In this document: positions 18,437 to 27,376 of the stretch, piece after piece
Layout: every line of letters begins with the position of its first letter
How positions within the stretch are numbered: the stretch's first letter is position 1
NCBI RefSeq assembly: GCF_004310665.1
Contig: NZ_SIXF01000029.1
Location: 1-64,000, forward strand
Source of the DNA: Pedobacter kyonggii
GTDB lineage: Bacteria; Bacteroidota; Bacteroidia; Sphingobacteriales; Sphingobacteriaceae
Direction: 5' to 3'
Length of the DNA: 64,000 nucleotides
Position numbers and translations under genes: made by a program
The notes under the pieces: model-generated
Database searches by the model: none
What the model was told of the DNA's origin: nothing
What the model saw: only the letters and a program-made list of their open reading frames with translations

Positions 18437-21355
18437 TTAAGGTGTTTTTTGGCGGGCAATGTCGATCAGGAACTCGTATAAATTAGTTTCCGGCTTAAGC
18501 TGGAGTTTCTTTCTTAAGCGATATCGGCCCACTTCGATGGCTTTAATGGTTACATTCATCAACTGTGCCATTTCTTTTGAAGATAGGTTCATTGATAAGT
18601 AGGCACAAAACTTTAAATCGTTCTGACTTAAATCAGGGTAAAGGTCTTTGAGTTTATTGAAAAATTCGGTGTTTACATGATTAAAGTGAACGCTCATATG
18701 ATCCAGTTCCTGATCCTTCTTTTCTACATCCTTGATCAGCCTGATGAGGTGCCTGAAACTTGGCGAGCTCTCATTTATATCGTGGTTTTTAATTACAGCC
18801 GATATCACTTCTTTAATCTTTGCCAATACCTTACCGCGTTGCACCAGGTGCATGGTCATGGTAGAAAGTTCTTTGTTCTTATAATTTACATCGGCTTCTA
18901 ACTTTTCGTTCTGCAGCCTAACAATTTCCTTTTCGTTCCGGTCCAGTTCCAGCTGATGAAGGTAACTCATCCGCTCCTGCTCCTTAACGTGTTTTCGCTT
19001 TTGCCACCTGATAATCAACCTGATTAACAGCACAATCAAAATCAGGTAAAAAATCCTCATCCATATGGTATTGTACCAGGCTGGCAGCACTACAAAAGTA
19101 TAAGCTACCACTTCCGATTCGTTACCTATATCTGTTCTGGCTTTAATATTGAAAGTATATTTTCCTGCAGGTAAATTGGTATAATCCTTTTCGCTTTTCG
19201 TATTCCATGCCGACCACTCCTTATCGAAACCAACCAACTGATAACTGAATTTAATGTTTTTATCATGCTCGAACAATGTAGAGGAATATTCGAAATGCAT
19301 CGAATTTAAATTATTGGTGTATTCTGGTATCTCGTTCTGATCCTGTTTGGCAGAAATTACGCTCTTGGTTGTAAAATAGCCACCAAAAACCAAACTATCC
19401 TTTTTACCAAGCAGTTTAATCTGCCCGAGCACTACAATTGGTTTGGTTATGTTTTCGATGTATTTTTCATAGTTAATATGATAAGCTCCTTTATTTGCCC
19501 CAATAAATATATTCTTACTATCTAAGGGGTAAATAGATTCGAAGCCACCCACTACCTTCCCGTCTAACTCGGGCAGATAAAAGATACTAAAAGGGTTCGA
19601 TCCCGATGGCCGGCTAAAATCGATTACACCTACCTTTTTATTGCTTACAAACCAAATGTTCCCGTCGTTATCCTGCTTCAAATACTGCACCGAAATCCCT
19701 TTTATCGCATTGGCCAATAGCTTTAAGGGGACAAATTTTTTCTTTGTGTTATCGTATTCATAAACGCCGTTTATAGTTGCAATTACCACCCTGTTTTTAA
19801 TATGGTACACATAATTGTACAGTTTAGAGGGTAATCCATCACGGTCAGTATACATGGTGGTATGCAGTACACGTTTATGATCGGGCTGCAATTCTATTTT
19901 ATATACCCCATGGTAAGGATGCGATGCCCAGATATGATCGGGGTTATTATTATCTGCTACAATAAACCGCAGCGGCTCATTTATCCCATCTATTCTTCCG
20001 CCATTCTTAAATACGCCATTCTTATAATTTAAATGCTGCAAACCCCAGTAAGTGCCTGCAATAACCTCGCTGCTTGGGTAAACCCGATCTAAAGTCTGGT
20101 ATAACCAGGTGCCTGGTAAATTGTAAAGCGGCTTAGCTATATTGTTCTGCACCAAAAGTGTGCCTTCCTCGTGTGCCAGCAACAGCTGGCTGTTAATCTC
20201 ATCTAGCCCCCAAACCTGCCCTTTGGTATTTTTCACCTCTTCAAAATTCGCGGTGGCATAACTTAAATCTTTAGCCGCAGGATTAACTTTTGTCTTATAT
20301 AAGCCGTTCGATGTACCCATGTAAAACGATTGGTCAAATTTCCTGAAGGCATAACTGGTAATCTGTTTAGTCCTGTCGGGGAAAATACTTTTAATGGCAC
20401 TATTGATGGCCACATAAGCAATGCCATCATCTAAAGCCAGCCACATATTCTTATCCCTGTCTTGCAGAATTCCTCTTACATTGTTGTTCTGCAAACCTTC
20501 CCTGTAATTGTATTTTTGAATCAGTTCTCCACCTTTGTTCATAATGTATACCCCACCAGAGGTAGTACCTACTACATATAGATTTTGATTGATCTGATCG
20601 GCAAAATAAATCCGGTCGTTAAAAAACACATGATCGAGATTGGTTTTTAGCGGTTTAAGCTGATGATTAATCAATAGAAAAAAACCGCCTTTTAAGGTAG
20701 AGACCATCAAAGTATCGCCACTATAAGGTAAAATAGCTGTAACAGAAGATTTCTTGAAAACCGGATCAGCACAAAAAGGTCTCCACATTTCCTGCTCGTA
20801 AACCATTAAAACCGATTCTTCCGATTGGGCAAATACTTTATTATTGGCTATACCCATAAATAGCCATGCCTTACTGGGTTTATAGTTTTTAATCACCCCA
20901 TCCTTATAATGCAGAATGGAATTGTTCGATCTGAAAAAAACTTCATCGTGGATAATCGAGATGTCCCATATATCAGCCAGTTTCCGCAGATTTTCGGGTA
21001 GCAGGCCTAAAAGCGAAGTATATTTTAAAATCCCTTTCTCATTAGGATAATAAAAACCAAATTCATCCTGCCCACCTACGTAAATCCGGTTTTTAGAGTC
21101 GATCCCGATGGAGCGTACCGAAGTATAATTAGGTAAGCGGAACAGGTTCCAATAGCGACCGTTAAAAGTAAGCAGCCCCTCATTGTTCCCAAAATAAAGA
21201 ATCCCGTTTTTATCCTGCTTAACATCCCAGTTCTGCATACCCGCGTTATACTGCTCATTATTGTAATTTACAATCTGCGGAATGCCCAAAAGATCCTGGG
21301 CCGAAGCATGATAACCCATCAGAAGAAAAGTAACAACAAGCAGAAGTTTGTACAT
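18437..21355 (-). CDS. Propeller/Y_Y_Y sensor with LuxR-type DNA-binding domain
   Basis: A membrane-spanning regulator of 972 residues from the ATG at 21355, which gives a clean signal peptide (MYKLLLVVTFLLMGYHASAQ); a longer frame begins at 21376. Two-component-regulator propeller repeats fill the N-terminal two-thirds (WDVKQDKNGILYFGNNEGLL, MWLALDDGIAYV). A Y_Y_Y beta-sandwich follows (FSYQLVGFDKEWSAW, LPAGKYTFNIKA), then one transmembrane helix (FYLILIVLLIRLII), a coiled coil, and a C-terminal helix-turn-helix (LSSKEMAQLMNVTIKAIEVG). No histidine kinase or receiver domain is present, so this is a one-component analogue of hybrid two-component PUL regulators. It probably senses a glycan in the periplasm and activates susCD. 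It stands directly upstream of susC. Confidence 0.85.
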   Translation of the reverse strand: MYKLLLVVTFLLMGYHASAQDLLGIPQIVNYNNEQYNAGMQNWDVKQDKNGILYFGNNEGLLTFNGRYWNLFRLPNYTSVRSIGIDSKNRIYVGGQDEFGFYYPNEKGILKYTSLLGLLPENLRKLADIWDISIIHDEVFFRSNNSILHYKDGVIKNYKPSKAWLFMGIANNKVFAQSEESVLMVYEQEMWRPFCADPVFKKSSVTAILPYSGDTLMVSTLKGGFFLLINHQLKPLKTNLDHVFFNDRIYFADQINQNLYVVGTTSGGVYIMNKGGELIQKYNYREGLQNNNVRGILQDRDKNMWLALDDGIAYVAINSAIKSIFPDRTKQITSYAFRKFDQSFYMGTSNGLYKTKVNPAAKDLSYATANFEEVKNTKGQVWGLDEINSQLLLAHEEGTLLVQNNIAKPLYNLPGTWLYQTLDRVYPSSEVIAGTYWGLQHLNYKNGVFKNGGRIDGINEPLRFIVADNNNPDHIWASHPYHGVYKIELQPDHKRVLHTTMYTDRDGLPSKLYNYVYHIKNRVVIATINGVYEYDNTKKKFVPLKLLANAIKGISVQYLKQDNDGNIWFVSNKKVGVIDFSRPSGSNPFSIFYLPELDGKVVGGFESIYPLDSKNIFIGANKGAYHINYEKYIENITKPIVVLGQIKLLGKKDSLVFGGYFTTKSVISAKQDQNEIPEYTNNLNSMHFEYSSTLFEHDKNIKFSYQLVGFDKEWSAWNTKSEKDYTNLPAGKYTFNIKARTDIGNESEVVAYTFVVLPAWYNTIWMRIFYLILIVLLIRLIIRWQKRKHVKEQERMSYLHQLELDRNEKEIVRLQNEKLEADVNYKNKELSTMTMHLVQRGKVLAKIKEVISAVIKNHDINESSPSFRHLIRLIKDVEKKDQELDHMSVHFNHVNTEFFNKLKDLYPDLSQNDLKFCAYLSMNLSSKEMAQLMNVTIKAIEVGRYRLRKKLQLKPETNLYEFLIDIARQKTP

Positions 21356-21910
21356 ATGGTTAGGGATGATTCGCACGCAATAATAAATATATAATTTTAA
21401 TTCCGGTTAATATTGCTTACGTCATCCACTAAAACAAATCATTTTAAGTATGAAATAGCTAATGTTTATTTTCTTAGGTTTGCCAAGTTGCCTTAGATGG
21501 TAAAATTGACTCCTAAGGTGGGGTATGTGCCTGAGGTGGTGAGAAAATTTAATCTTATTTTTTTGGAGCGCAAAGCCTGTAGTCCTTAGGGTTGTTTCAG
21601 TCCCGCTTTTACTTCAAGTCCTCTCCCGATGAAAAATCGGGATTGCGGGCTTTCCGTTCAATCGGGGCTAGTTTGCTGGGACTGTGCAATGAAATTAAAA
21701 ACATATAGTGAAATGTTTCGGTGCCCTAATTGACTAAGGTGGTAAGAAAAAAGAAGAGGTTGTTTTATTTTTAATGTGCAACGTCCCAAGATTTCTAACC
21801 ATATAAGAAATTTAAGAACATGTAAGCTAATATGTTCTTACATGTCTTATATGGTAAAAATAGTTAGAGAAAAATATTTTGATCAGCATCTGTTAGTTGG
21901 TAGAAAATGA
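21356..21910. repeat. Intergenic repeat island (families C and G)
   Basis: About 550 bp without a gene. At 21560-21690 lies a reverse-oriented family-C copy (TTTGGAGCGCAAAGCCTG, then CAGTCCCGCTTTTACTTCAA, then CCCGATGAAAAATCGGG). At 21798-21855 is a family-G inverted repeat: arms of 24 bp (21798-21821 and 21832-21855, three mismatches) starting ACCATATAAGA, with a 10-nt loop. The same C-plus-G pairing occurs near 0.3-0.8 kb and 32.5-32.8 kb. Confidence 0.7.
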
Positions 21911-22570
21911 CTATTTCATTAAATACGGTTCTACCGCTTTTCGCCAGATGGCATAACCGGCCGCATTCATGTGTAACATATCGCCTGCAAAAAGTTCTGG
22001 TCTAAGCTGCCCATCTTTAGTTAACATTAGCGGGTACACATTAACGAATTTCGCGTTGGCTTCTCCAGCTAAAAATTTCGCGATCAATGCATTCGAAGCT
22101 ACTGCCTTTTCTTTAAATTTATCGCGACTCGGACTTGGTTTAATCGAGATGTAAACAATAGGTACCGTTGGCAACTTTGCCCTAATGGCCTGCACTAAAC
22201 GGATGGTGCGGTTTAAAACAGTATCAGGTGTAACCGTTTCGTTTGGTAAATCGTTCTCCCCCACATACAGTACAATCTGTTTTGGTTGGTAAGGGAAAAC
22301 AACGTCATTTAAATAAAAGGTGATATCGTTTATTACAGCACCACCTATTCCGCGGTTTAAAGCATTGTATTTGGCAAAAATCCGTGTACAGTCATCCCAT
22401 TTCCTAATGGATGAACTCCCTACAAATAACACTGGATGAACGGGTGGTTTGTACATTTGATCGTACTTTTTTATGGTTTGCACATCATCCCAAAAATTAG
22501 GTTTCTTTTGGGCAGAAGCAGTTACAGTTAAAAAAGCAATCAAAAGGAAACTTAAAAATGATTTTTTCAT
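21911..22570 (-). CDS. SGNH/GDSL-family secreted esterase
   Basis: A secreted SGNH hydrolase of 219 residues from the ATG at 22570, which starts a good signal peptide (MKKSFLSFLLIAFLTVTASA); a longer in-frame start at 22597 adds nine residues with no role. Block I appears as FVGSSSIRKW (nucleophile Ser), block II as NRGIGG, block III as LYVGENDL (the GxND Asn), and block V as DMLHMN, giving the catalytic Asp-His pair. Such enzymes deacetylate or de-esterify carbohydrates and lipids. It lies next to the glucan locus but is separated by 550 bp of repeats, so membership in that locus is uncertain. No paired gene. Confidence 0.82.
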   Translation of the reverse strand: MKKSFLSFLLIAFLTVTASAQKKPNFWDDVQTIKKYDQMYKPPVHPVLFVGSSSIRKWDDCTRIFAKYNALNRGIGGAVINDITFYLNDVVFPYQPKQIVLYVGENDLPNETVTPDTVLNRTIRLVQAIRAKLPTVPIVYISIKPSPSRDKFKEKAVASNALIAKFLAGEANAKFVNVYPLMLTKDGQLRPELFAGDMLHMNAAGYAIWRKAVEPYLMK

Positions 22571-23331
22571 GCGCATAAGGATTTGGTAAAGGCTCACAAT
22601 ATACCAATATCCTATTTTTCACAATCAATTCAATCAAATTTATTACTGTACATATGTAAAAGAAATAGATTGAAGTTTTCTGTAGAGTAGTGCCTGATTC
22701 GCCTGCATTGAGTAATGCAGGCAAACAGGTCTTGCTATCATCAACTAACCAAATATAATGATGAACAAATATAGATCTTTATTTAGAACTATTCTAAATA
22801 ATTAACAAATTTTAACTAAAAAAGTAGTAAGACATTAATAATCAATTCCTTTAATTTTAAAGAAGAACGCTTAACAACCCCCGGAATGAAGCTTTTTAAT
22901 AAAAGTTCTCAAAGAATTCTCCTTGCAGCCATCCTAGTATATCAAACTAAGCCTGTTGAAGGTTATTAACGAAGAATTTGCTATGATTAGTATAAAAGAG
23001 TTTCCCGCTGATGCCGATTTTTAGAATCTGTCATCCTGAGGGATAATTTATTTTATAAAAATCAATATAAATGACATTTTTTTTGCTAATCGTAGGCTGC
23101 GAGAGATCGTCATTCCCAACTCGATTGGGAATCGTAATGCCTTGGTAGGGTTTGTAGGTTGCATTAAGATTCCCGCATGCGCGGGAATGACGACCGCACT
23201 ATTGGAGTATGTCAATGATAGTGCAACGAAGGATCTTTTATGATAGTTACACTTCAAAAGTTGACGATTGACAGGGTCTTCGACTCCGCTCTCCGTAGGA
23301 GTCCTTTGGACAGACGGACAAACAATTAAAT
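22571..23331. repeat. Intergenic region with hairpins and REP-like elements
   Basis: About 760 bp without a convincing gene. At 22701-22722 a hairpin has the stem GCCTGCATT/AATGCAGGC. An AT-rich part runs from 22740 to 23030. From 23030 to 23325 there are several REP-like pieces: TGTCATCCTGAGGGAT, CGTCATTCCCAACTCG with a GATTGGGAATCG palindrome, GATTCCCGCATGCGCGGGAA (23170-23189), and GGTCTTCGACTCCGCTC. These resemble families A, B and D elsewhere in the window. Confidence 0.6.
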
Positions 23332-25413
23332 TTAGCCCCTAAAACCAGCACTAAACCTCCTGAAATCGAAAGATAAAACCGCAATATGCGCCAGTTTCTG
23401 TTTGGTCGAATGGTCGTCATGATCAACCTCCATTGCATCAACATTTGCTACATCATCACTTTTTAGCAAATCTTCATTACTGAGGTTACTTACAATCTGC
23501 TTCACCAACAATGGATCGGCCTGTTCGGGCTTATGGTTAAGTGAAAGATATATAGAAGTAATAATCGCATTGATCTGGTAAATGGTAGACTGTACCCCAT
23601 ACAAACCATTAAAATCAATGTGTTTACGCATCGGCTCCTGACTCGCCGACTCAATCGCTTCGCTTAATGCCGATAAACTTAGGTTGGCATTTTTTCTGGC
23701 CATGCGCGAAATATTCTCGCCAAGGTTCTCCTTCCTTTCTATCGCTACCTGTAAATAATGCAGACTATCTTTCGTGGCTTTGCTTATTTTCTCTTTCAAC
23801 TGGCGGCTATCCCATATGGGGAAAAGATAGGTAGCAAAAATGGCAATTACACAACCCCACACAGTGAAGATAATCCGGTCGTGTACAATATGATCGAAAT
23901 GCCCTTGGTAACTGCCCAATGTTAAAATCACCGCAGGGGTGATAAACAATACACTTACGGTATAATTTAAGCGGTTAAAGGCATAAAAACCCAATAGAAA
24001 AATCACCGAAAAAGAAAGCAGCACCGCCGGACTCTTCACAAAATAAATGATGATCAGTCCGACGGCAACCCCGCCAAGACTTCCTTTTAAACGCTGTAAG
24101 TTCCGTTTCCAGGTAATAGAAAATTTGGGCCTTGCTACGATTACCAGGGTGAGAAAAAGCCAGTAACTGTATTTGCTCGGTTCTAATTGCCAAATGAGCA
24201 AGAAACCAAACAGAAAACAGATGGCTAAACGCAGCGAAAACCTGAAGATGGGCGATTTTAAAGTAAGGTGTTCTCTGATCGAAAATCGATCGCCCGTAAT
24301 AAACAAGGGGTATGAAATCGATCCGCTCAATTCTTGTAAGTGTTTTTCAGGCGTGCGCTCGTTGCCCCTGATCATTTCGATAATGCGCACAATATCGTTC
24401 ATATTCGAAACCACCTTCAATACAATTTTACGCTGGGTTTCGTTTAAATGCTCCATTTCCTGCAACAGCAATACGCGTTTCTGGTAATATTCGATATTGG
24501 TGGCCACTTCTCCTTTATAAGCCTTAGCCGACCGAACGTGCCTGCCCAGTTGTTCCAATTCTTTGGCCAAAAGCTCAATCAAGGTGGCAATCAATTTTAA
24601 ACTCGGACCTGTTGCCAGCGTTTTGCGCACCAAAGCATAATCGTAATGTACGGCATTCAACTGCTCGTACAAATCGATCAGTAACCTCGCCCGCTCCAAC
24701 AACAGTTGACCTTTGGGGTTATCGGGGTTCATGGCGTATTTATCGGTAAGCAACAGATTCCTGATCAGCTCATGTTTCTGGTTAACCTTAATGTGCAGTT
24801 TTATGGCATCCTTTTGTTGCAGATCCAGCGGAACATCAACATCGTAATTCTTGGCTTTAGCATTTAAAAACACTGCACTGCTCATCAAACATTCAAAAAT
24901 AGCATGGTGAAGCGAACGATAAGGGCGAATTAAAATCTGGATTAAACTGATCACATAATACCAAACCCCACCAACCAGGATATAACTACTAAAAGACAGC
25001 GGTCGTTCAGGGTGAAGCCCCATCACAAAGGTGCACACAATCAGCGCCATGGTACCAATCAGCGAGAGTTTCTGTCCGTATACGGCAAACATCGAAAAGC
25101 TGAAAGCAGCAATAACCACTACAACCGCGGTTAAATAAACATTATCTAAAACCGACGAAACGACCAATGTAGTGGCAAAAAAAACAATAATGCTCCACAG
25201 GGCTGTTTTCAGTTTGTTCAGGCGGTTATCGGGCAAGTCGGTTAAACTAATTAACAACGCCCCAACCCCTATTCCCTTTGCCGCCTCCGGCTTGCCTAGA
25301 TAAAAGAATAAAATAATGGGCAATACCACGGTAATGGTGGTGCGCAGGGCATCAGAAAAATACTCGCCTAAAAAGAAATACGAAATGGTAGAGCCGATGC
25401 TGTTTTTGCTCAT
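23332..25413 (-). CDS. FUSC/YccS-family inner-membrane protein
   Basis: A large inner-membrane protein of 693 residues from the ATG at 25413 (MSKNSIGSTISYFFLGEYFS); a longer frame from 25452 adds 13 unlikely residues. Two clusters of hydrophobic helices (about residues 20-160 and 390-520) are separated by a cytoplasmic helical region, with a further cytoplasmic tail. This is the YccS/FusC layout of proteins linked to export of aromatic acids such as fusaric acid or p-hydroxybenzoate. FRLSLRLAICFLFGFLLIW marks the start of the second membrane block. No HlyD-type partner gene is adjacent, as is usual for the stand-alone YccS group in Bacteroidota. The transported compound is unknown. Confidence 0.78.
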   Translation of the reverse strand: MSKNSIGSTISYFFLGEYFSDALRTTITVVLPIILFFYLGKPEAAKGIGVGALLISLTDLPDNRLNKLKTALWSIIVFFATTLVVSSVLDNVYLTAVVVVIAAFSFSMFAVYGQKLSLIGTMALIVCTFVMGLHPERPLSFSSYILVGGVWYYVISLIQILIRPYRSLHHAIFECLMSSAVFLNAKAKNYDVDVPLDLQQKDAIKLHIKVNQKHELIRNLLLTDKYAMNPDNPKGQLLLERARLLIDLYEQLNAVHYDYALVRKTLATGPSLKLIATLIELLAKELEQLGRHVRSAKAYKGEVATNIEYYQKRVLLLQEMEHLNETQRKIVLKVVSNMNDIVRIIEMIRGNERTPEKHLQELSGSISYPLFITGDRFSIREHLTLKSPIFRFSLRLAICFLFGFLLIWQLEPSKYSYWLFLTLVIVARPKFSITWKRNLQRLKGSLGGVAVGLIIIYFVKSPAVLLSFSVIFLLGFYAFNRLNYTVSVLFITPAVILTLGSYQGHFDHIVHDRIIFTVWGCVIAIFATYLFPIWDSRQLKEKISKATKDSLHYLQVAIERKENLGENISRMARKNANLSLSALSEAIESASQEPMRKHIDFNGLYGVQSTIYQINAIITSIYLSLNHKPEQADPLLVKQIVSNLSNEDLLKSDDVANVDAMEVDHDDHSTKQKLAHIAVLSFDFRRFSAGFRG

Positions 25414-25566
25414 GTATATGTTAATGATGCTGATAATTGATAAAAGCTGCAAAGATAACAGATTTATAATGCATGCATAACAAATAGCTACACAAAACCA
25501 GATACCAATCTGTTCTTTGGGCTTTAGAAGAGTAATTGCGTGTTCATAACTTAATCTTCTGTGTTA

Positions 25567-25599
25567 CTCCGTAGTGACGCTGCGCTGAACACTACGGAG
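25567..25599. repeat. Hairpin downstream of the methyltransferase gene
   Basis: CTCCGTAGTG (25567-25576) and CACTACGGAG (25590-25599) form a perfect 10-bp stem with a 13-nt loop, 15 bp beyond the methyltransferase stop. No T-run follows on the minus strand, so it may stabilise the 3' end or be a repeat element rather than an intrinsic terminator. Confidence 0.45.
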
Positions 25600-25614
25600 A
25601 GGAAGGGGTTCTTA

Positions 25615-26436
25615 TTATTTCCATGCCTGACTGAATACAGCACTTATTGGAGCGATCATGGGAGCAGTTCCGAATTTTTCAGCAAGTTCTTTTTCCACCT
25701 TAATTTTTATCTCCTCTATACAGTTAGGATTATGTTTTTTGATCTCCTCATAAACAGGTCCCCACTCTACCAAACCGCATGCAGCTTCTTTTGCGGTTGG
25801 ACTTACGGAAAAAAGTTTTACTTTTTCAATTGATATCTTTGCAAAACCGGCATCTTTTAGTAATGGTGTTATAAGTGCTTCATTATTCATCGAGGTTGCA
25901 AGATTATGCGATTCGGGCAAGGGCTCTTCTAAATATTCTATTGCAATGGATCTGGCAGAATAAGATGCAGCATTATTCTCCAGCTTATCCCAAGTTGTAA
26001 ATAAAAACAGGCCACCCGGTTTTAAAACCCGATAAGCCTCTGCAAACGCTTTCGATTTATCAGGAACAAACATATACCCGAAGCAACAAACAACCAAATC
26101 TATACTATTATCGCTAAAAGGAAGTTGCTGGGCATCAATATTTCGCCAGTCAATGTCAAGGTGGCTTAACGTCTTTTTGGCTACGGCCAACATCTCCTCG
26201 CTAATATCTGAAGCGATTAACTTTGCTGAGTATGGAATATGCTCCCGAATATGACGGGTAACACGACCCGTCCCTGCCGCAATTTCGAGCACAACAGAAG
26301 CAGGAATGGAGTGAATTCGCTTTGCAACTTCTATAGCATAGGGTTCAAAGAATAATGGGCCGAAAAACTGCTCGTAACGAGTGGCAGTATCTTCCGGCAA
26401 ATCAGCTGAAGGATCTTTAGTCAAAGTATCGTTCAT
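25615..26436 (-). CDS. Class I SAM-dependent methyltransferase
   Basis: A cytoplasmic methyltransferase of 273 residues with a UbiE/Methyltransf_11-like layout. Motif I (VVLEIAAGTGRVTRHI, near residue 50) binds S-adenosylmethionine. IASDISEEMLAVAKK is the acidic motif II region, AQQLPFSDNSIDLVVCCFG is post-I/motif III, and YRVLKPGGLFLFTTW is the conserved post-III strand. The C-terminal part is variable and probably substrate-specific. No linked pathway genes are present: it sits between a tRNA gene and the FUSC gene on the same strand. The substrate is unknown; the family call is secure. Confidence 0.87.
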   Translation of the reverse strand: MNDTLTKDPSADLPEDTATRYEQFFGPLFFEPYAIEVAKRIHSIPASVVLEIAAGTGRVTRHIREHIPYSAKLIASDISEEMLAVAKKTLSHLDIDWRNIDAQQLPFSDNSIDLVVCCFGYMFVPDKSKAFAEAYRVLKPGGLFLFTTWDKLENNAASYSARSIAIEYLEEPLPESHNLATSMNNEALITPLLKDAGFAKISIEKVKLFSVSPTAKEAACGLVEWGPVYEEIKKHNPNCIEEIKIKVEKELAEKFGTAPMIAPISAVFSQAWK

Positions 26437-26480
26437 AACGATTGATTTTATATTTCGTTCAAATACAATAAGTGATTTTG

Positions 26481-26553
26481 TGACCCCTCAGGGGTTCGAA
26501 CCCTGGACCCACAGATTAAGAGTCTGTTGCTCTACCAACTGAGCTAAGGAGTC
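26481..26553 (-). tRNA. tRNA-Lys (anticodon CTT)
   Basis: The minus strand folds as a complete 73-nt tRNA. The acceptor stem is GACTCCT paired with AGGGGTC plus discriminator A. The D-arm is TAGCTCAGTTGGTAGAGC, the anticodon arm ACAGA-CTCTTAA-TCTGT, and the T-arm has the GTTCGAA loop. The anticodon is CTT, so lysine. CCA is not encoded. Confidence 0.95.
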
Positions 26554-26672
26554 TGATAGATTAAATATAGGGTAAAAAGGATAGTTAACAAAACCACACT
26601 CTGGTTAATATGGTTTAAGCACCGAGCAATGTGGCACTTTTTTATTATACTTGGATAGTAATCAATTTATAG

Positions 26673-27129
26673 ATGCAAATAATAGATAAGGTGGCGGATG
26701 TGTTTAACATACTGCATGACGGTTCAATTAAAAAATGGCTGAATAATGAACATGTTTTAACGCTTAAAATCTCGTGCCAATATCTAGCCGAGTTGATTCA
26801 TCCGGATTATAATTTTTTCTTTATTGATTTAGTTGGTGCAAGAATAGTTGAGCTAGAGCCTTGGTGGGATAATATTATGGAGAATGATATACTTATTAAA
26901 CTTGAAGAAATATTTGCCGGCGAATTAGAAATTCTTTCAGCTAAAGTTGTGGAAGACAAAGTTCAGGTTGCTTGCAATCAAAGATCGAAATCTCTATCTT
27001 AATATTGGTGGAAATCTGATTATAAGCTGCGAGAATGTAGTTATTCATGATGAGGCGAAAACTGAGCTGTCTTTAAATGAATTTGATAAGATTTGTAACG
27101 CTTACTGGGATAGCATTGGTAAATCATGA
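26673..27129 (+). pseudogene. Frameshifted unknown gene (about 150-residue protein)
   Basis: Two overlapping frames make one protein. The first runs from the ATG at 26673 (MQIIDKVADVFNILHDGSIK) to a stop at 27002. The second, shifted by +1, continues with LYLNIGGNLIISCENVVIHD and ends ICNAYWDSIGKS at 27129. The join lies about 26960-26995, where both frames are open. The second part alone has no good start codon. A single base gained (or two lost), or a sequencing error, would explain this. Intact, it would be a small acidic cytoplasmic protein of about 150 residues, the size and style of immunity proteins, but I do not recognise the family. A 46-bp hairpin repeat begins about 24 bp beyond the stop. 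Confidence 0.6.
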
Positions 27130-27152
27130 AACTTTTCTAAGTCCTATCTCTT

Positions 27153-27198
27153 GCAAGTTTTAGCGCCCTGGCCTAAGCAAAGGCAGGACTTGTGCTTT
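27153..27198 (+). repeat. 46-bp hairpin repeat, copy 1
   Basis: GCAAGTTTTAGCGCCCTGGC begins this element, which matches the copy at 33570-33615 at 40 of 46 positions. The outer arms can pair (CAAGTTT with GGACTTG using G-U pairs at RNA level), and an inner GCC/GGC pairing is possible. It lies about 24 bp after the frameshifted gene. Confidence 0.65.
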
Positions 27199-27334
27199 CA
27201 AATAAATCAACACATTAATCTCGCTAAAAAGCTTAACGAGTTGGGTTCGTTAAATGCACATTAATACACCCCATTGTATTTAACTTAAATAAAATTCTAT
27301 TCATTTACTCAATCACGAAATTGATAAAATAACA

Positions 27335-27360
27335 GTTGCTATATAAGCATTGGTAGCAAC
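27335..27360 (+). promoter_or_regulatory. Small hairpin ahead of the zinc-ribbon gene
   Basis: GTTGCTA and TAGCAAC flank a 12-nt loop, a 7-bp perfect stem ending 16 bp before the ATG at 27377. The GTAGCAACT part recurs upstream of the genes at 32852 and (as GTTGCCACT) 33776. Role unknown. Confidence 0.35.
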
Positions 27361-27376
27361 TGCGACAAAACCTAAC

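Noticed and set aside
18437-21355. Hybrid two-component system regulator
   Set aside because: Propellers and Y_Y_Y are present but I see no histidine kinase, receiver or AraC domain; the C-terminus is a LuxR-type helix-turn-helix.
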